Source: Nocardioides jensenii JCM 1364 = NBRC 14755 (lineage in GTDB: Bacteria > Actinomycetota > Actinomycetes > Propionibacteriales > Nocardioidaceae). Taken from it: a stretch of DNA of 36,285 nt. Both the position numbers and the translations under genes were made by a program. The DNA is taken from positions 1 to 36,285 of the forward strand of contig NZ_BCRJ01000114.1 of NCBI RefSeq assembly GCF_001552535.1, given 5' to 3'. Positions 34,258-36,285 of this stretch are shown here, piece after piece. Position 1 is the first letter of the stretch; every line of letters starts with the position of its first letter. The notes beneath the pieces are model-generated. The model was given only the letters and a program-made list of their open reading frames with translations, made no database searches and was not told where the DNA came from.

Positions 34258-34263
34258 AACATA
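34258..34263 (-). promoter_or_regulatory. Candidate -10 element TATGTT for the acylation operon
   Basis: TATGTT on the minus strand, 40 nt before the ACP ATG, predicting a leader of about 34 nt with a purine-rich ribosome-binding site. The upstream 50 bp contain two TGTCAC/GTGACA-type hexamers (around 34285-34302), which could be a regulator site or a -35, but the spacing (about 21 nt) is long. This short region is also the leader of the divergent epimerase gene. Confidence 0.35.
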
Positions 34264-34341
34264 GCACTCCGGCACCGGCGCTCCTGTCACCCTTGTCACA
34301 GGGCATTGAGGTGTCGCCCCCGGCCCGCCATGATGTCGCGC

Positions 34342-34791
34342 ATGACTGCCCTGGGTATTCCCGACCACCTGTTCACCGCCATCGACCACGTCGGCATCGC
34401 CGTACCCGACCTGGACGTGGCAACCGCCTTCTACCGCGACAACTTCGGCATGGAAGTCGTTCACGAGGAGGTCAACGAGGAGCAGGGCGTGCGTGAGGCC
34501 ATGGTCGCCGTGGGCGACTCCGGCTCGTGCATCCAGCTGCTGGCACCGCTCAACGAGAGCTCGACGATCGCGAAGTTCCTCGACCGTTCGGGCCCGGGGC
34601 TGCAGCAGCTGGCCTACCGGGTCACCGACGTGGAGCAGGTCGCCACCATCCTGCGCGAACGCGGCCTGCGGCTGCTCTACGACGCCCCCAAGCGAGGCAC
34701 CTCGAACTCCCGGGTCAACTTCATCCACCCCAAGGACGCCGGTGGCGTCCTGGTCGAACTGGTCGAACCCGCCGCCGAGCCGCACTCCTGA
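34342..34791 (+). CDS. mce: Methylmalonyl-CoA epimerase
   Basis: VOC-fold enzyme of 149 residues interconverting (S)- and (R)-methylmalonyl-CoA so the mutase can act. Family landmarks are I-D-H-V-G-I-A-V-P-D near 14-23, E-E-V-N-E-E-Q-G-V-R-E-A near 41-52, I-Q-L-L-A-P-L at the Gln metal ligand, R-G-T-S-N-S-R-V-N-F-I-H-P-K-D near 115-129, and V-E-L at the final Glu ligand. The usual G-L-H-H motif reads G-L-Q-Q here; mycobacterial homologues seem to share this. ATG 34342 gives the typical N-terminus; ATGs at 34330 and 34333 are in frame and cannot be excluded, as no clear ribosome-binding site precedes any. It stands 90 bp before ccr in the same direction. Confidence 0.93.
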   Translation: MTALGIPDHLFTAIDHVGIAVPDLDVATAFYRDNFGMEVVHEEVNEEQGVREAMVAVGDSGSCIQLLAPLNESSTIAKFLDRSGPGLQQLAYRVTDVEQVATILRERGLRLLYDAPKRGTSNSRVNFIHPKDAGGVLVELVEPAAEPHS

Positions 34792-34881
34792 GACGTCCGT
34801 CTCACAGACGCCCAAGCGAGGTGACTGGCCGGTACGTTGTGCCCAATCACCACGCCACTGAACTGATCAGGGAGTTCCGCA

Positions 34882-36222
34882 GTGCAGCACATTCTTGACG
34901 CAATCCTCGCCGGCGACACCGCCACTGAGGACTTCGCCAACCTCGACCTGCCCGAGTCCTACAAGGCGGTGACCGTCCACAAGGACGAGGTCGACATGTT
35001 CGAGGGCATCCCCAGCAAGGAGAAGGACCCCCGCAAGTCGCTCCATGTGGAGGACGTCGCCCTGCCCGAGCTCGGTCCCGGCGAGGCGTACGTCGCCGTG
35101 ATGGCCTCGGCGATCAACTACAACACCGTGTGGACCTCGATCTTCGAGCCGGTCTCCACCTTCGGGTTCCTCGAGCGCTACGGCCGACTCTCCGAGCTGA
35201 CCAAGCGCCACGACCTGCCCTACCACGTGGTCGGCTCCGACCTGTCGGGCGTCGTGCTCAAGACCGGTGCCGGGGTGACCAAGTGGAAGGCCGGCGACCG
35301 CGTGGTCGCCCACTGCCTCTCGGTGGAGATGGAGAGCGCCGACGGCCACAACGACTCGATGCTCGACCCCGAGCAGCGCATCTGGGGCTTCGAGACCAAC
35401 TTCGGTGGCCTCGCCCACATCGCCCTGGTCAAGTCGAACCAGCTGATGCCCAAGCCCGAGCACCTCACCTGGGAGGAGTCCGCCTCCCCCGGTCTGGTCA
35501 ACTCCACCGCCTACCGCCAGCTGGTCTCCAAGAACGGCGGCCAGATGAAGCAGGGCGACAACGTCCTGATCTGGGGCGCGTCCGGTGGCCTGGGTGGCTT
35601 CGCCACGCAGTACGCCCTCAACGGCGGCGCCACACCCATCTGTGTCGTCTCCAACGAGGAGAAGGCTGAGATCTGCCGCAAGATGGGCGCCGAGCTGATC
35701 ATCAACCGTTCCGAGGAGAACTGGAAGTTCTGGAACGACGAGGGCACCGAGCAGAACCCCAAGGAATGGCTGCGCCTGGGCAAGAAGATCCGCGAGCTGA
35801 CCGGCGGCGAGGACATCGACATCGTCTTCGAGCACCCGGGGCGCGAGACCTTCGGCGCGTCGGTGTTCGTCACCCGCAAGGGCGGCACCATCACCACCTG
35901 CGCCTCGACCACGGGCTACATGCACGAGTACGACAACCGCTACCTGTGGATGAACCTCAAGCGGATCGTCTCCAGCCACTTCGCCAACTACCGTGAGTCG
36001 TGGGAGGCCAACCGCCTCATCGCCCAGGGCAAGATCCACCCGACCCTGTCGCGCACCTACACCCTCGACCAGGTCGGTCAGGCCGCCCTGGACGTGCACC
36101 ACAACAAGCACCAGGGCAAGGTCGGCGTACTCGCACTCTCACCCGAGGAGGGCCTCGGCGTGATCAACACCGAGCTCCGCGAGAAGCACCTGGACAAGAT
36201 CAACGCGTTCCGCGGCATCTGA
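34882..36222 (+). CDS. ccr: Crotonyl-CoA carboxylase/reductase
   Basis: NADPH-dependent reductive carboxylase of 446 residues making (2S)-ethylmalonyl-CoA from crotonyl-CoA and CO2. It has the MDR fold with nucleotide loop W-G-A-S-G-G-L-G-G at 231-239. The CO2-binding set known from Kitasatospora setae Ccr is conserved: N81 in I-N-Y-N, F170 and E171 in G-F-E-T-N-F-G, and His366 in S-S-H-F-A-N-Y. This separates it from plain enoyl reductases. GTG at 34882 has GGAG 7 nt upstream. It ends just before a strong terminator. Context (thiolase, MeaB, epimerase) suggests the ethylmalonyl-CoA pathway for C2 assimilation or supply of ethylmalonyl/methylmalonyl extender units; the remaining pathway enzymes are outside the window. 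Confidence 0.96.
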   Translation: MQHILDAILAGDTATEDFANLDLPESYKAVTVHKDEVDMFEGIPSKEKDPRKSLHVEDVALPELGPGEAYVAVMASAINYNTVWTSIFEPVSTFGFLERYGRLSELTKRHDLPYHVVGSDLSGVVLKTGAGVTKWKAGDRVVAHCLSVEMESADGHNDSMLDPEQRIWGFETNFGGLAHIALVKSNQLMPKPEHLTWEESASPGLVNSTAYRQLVSKNGGQMKQGDNVLIWGASGGLGGFATQYALNGGATPICVVSNEEKAEICRKMGAELIINRSEENWKFWNDEGTEQNPKEWLRLGKKIRELTGGEDIDIVFEHPGRETFGASVFVTRKGGTITTCASTTGYMHEYDNRYLWMNLKRIVSSHFANYRESWEANRLIAQGKIHPTLSRTYTLDQVGQAALDVHHNKHQGKVGVLALSPEEGLGVINTELREKHLDKINAFRGI

Positions 36223-36234
36223 TTCACCCAAATC

Positions 36235-36280
36235 ACACCCCGGTTCGCGCGCAGTGCGCGAGCCGGGGTGTGTTCTGTTT
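36235..36280 (+). terminator. Rho-independent terminator after ccr
   Basis: A 16-bp GC-rich stem (36235-36250 with 36256-36271, one G-T wobble) with a 5-nt loop is followed by a T-rich tail (GTTCTGTTT). It starts 12 bp after the ccr stop and is the clearest terminator in the window. Confidence 0.88.
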
Positions 36281-36285
36281 CGTCC

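Overview
The window is GC-rich throughout, uses many GTG and TTG starts, is densely packed on both strands, and carries actinobacterial marker systems: the GlgE alpha-glucan pathway, crotonyl-CoA carboxylase/reductase, MeaB and an eukaryotic-type Ser/Thr kinase. It looks like chromosome of an actinobacterium, most likely Nocardioides-like (Propionibacteriales). That placement rests on protein style, not on a database search. No rRNA, tRNA, CRISPR array, insertion sequence or phage gene was seen.

Layout. 1-2.4 kb, minus strand: a secreted Ig-like protein, a small two-helix membrane protein and an enoyl-CoA hydratase. 2.4-19.1 kb: a nearly complete alpha-glucan block. It holds glgX, overlapped by a channel-like membrane protein; then on the minus strand an MFS transporter fused to a cyclic-nucleotide-binding domain, and glgP; then on the plus strand glgE-treS-mak-glgB, an APH-fold kinase and a NUDIX protein. 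TreS converts trehalose to maltose, Mak phosphorylates it, GlgE polymerises maltose-1-phosphate, GlgB branches the product, and GlgP and GlgX break it down. Catalytic residues of all these enzymes are intact. 19.2-25.9 kb: a YbbN-type thioredoxin-fold protein, secreted and anchored proteins, an SDR-fold protein lacking its catalytic Tyr and Lys, a Ser/Thr kinase, a MarR regulator and small membrane proteins. 26-36.2 kb: acyl-CoA genes (meaB, thiolase, methylmalonyl-CoA epimerase, ccr), interrupted by an acylation island at 28.4-34.2 kb.

The most interesting part is that island. A tightly overlapping minus-strand operon encodes an acyl carrier protein, an FkbH-family glyceryl-ACP synthase, an MBOAT acyltransferase, an SGNH (DltD/AlgJ-like) transferase, a 52-residue single-pass microprotein ending F-V-Y-G-G-Y, and a VOC/epimerase-like protein. 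The architecture parallels the Dlt teichoic-acid D-alanylation pathway (DltC, DltB, DltD and the acyl-shuttle microprotein DltX), with FkbH in place of the amino-acid ligase DltA. The proposal is a Dlt-like system that decorates a cell-envelope polymer with glyceryl (or a related hydroxyacyl) groups. The parts are read directly from sequence; the cargo and target are inference.

Regulation. Many genes carry a TANNNT -10 element 6-8 nt before the start codon (TAGGGT, TAGAGT, TAGCGT, TACGGT), suggesting widespread leaderless transcription. A 36-bp near-perfect palindrome lies upstream of the first gene, and a strong hairpin terminator follows ccr at the right edge.
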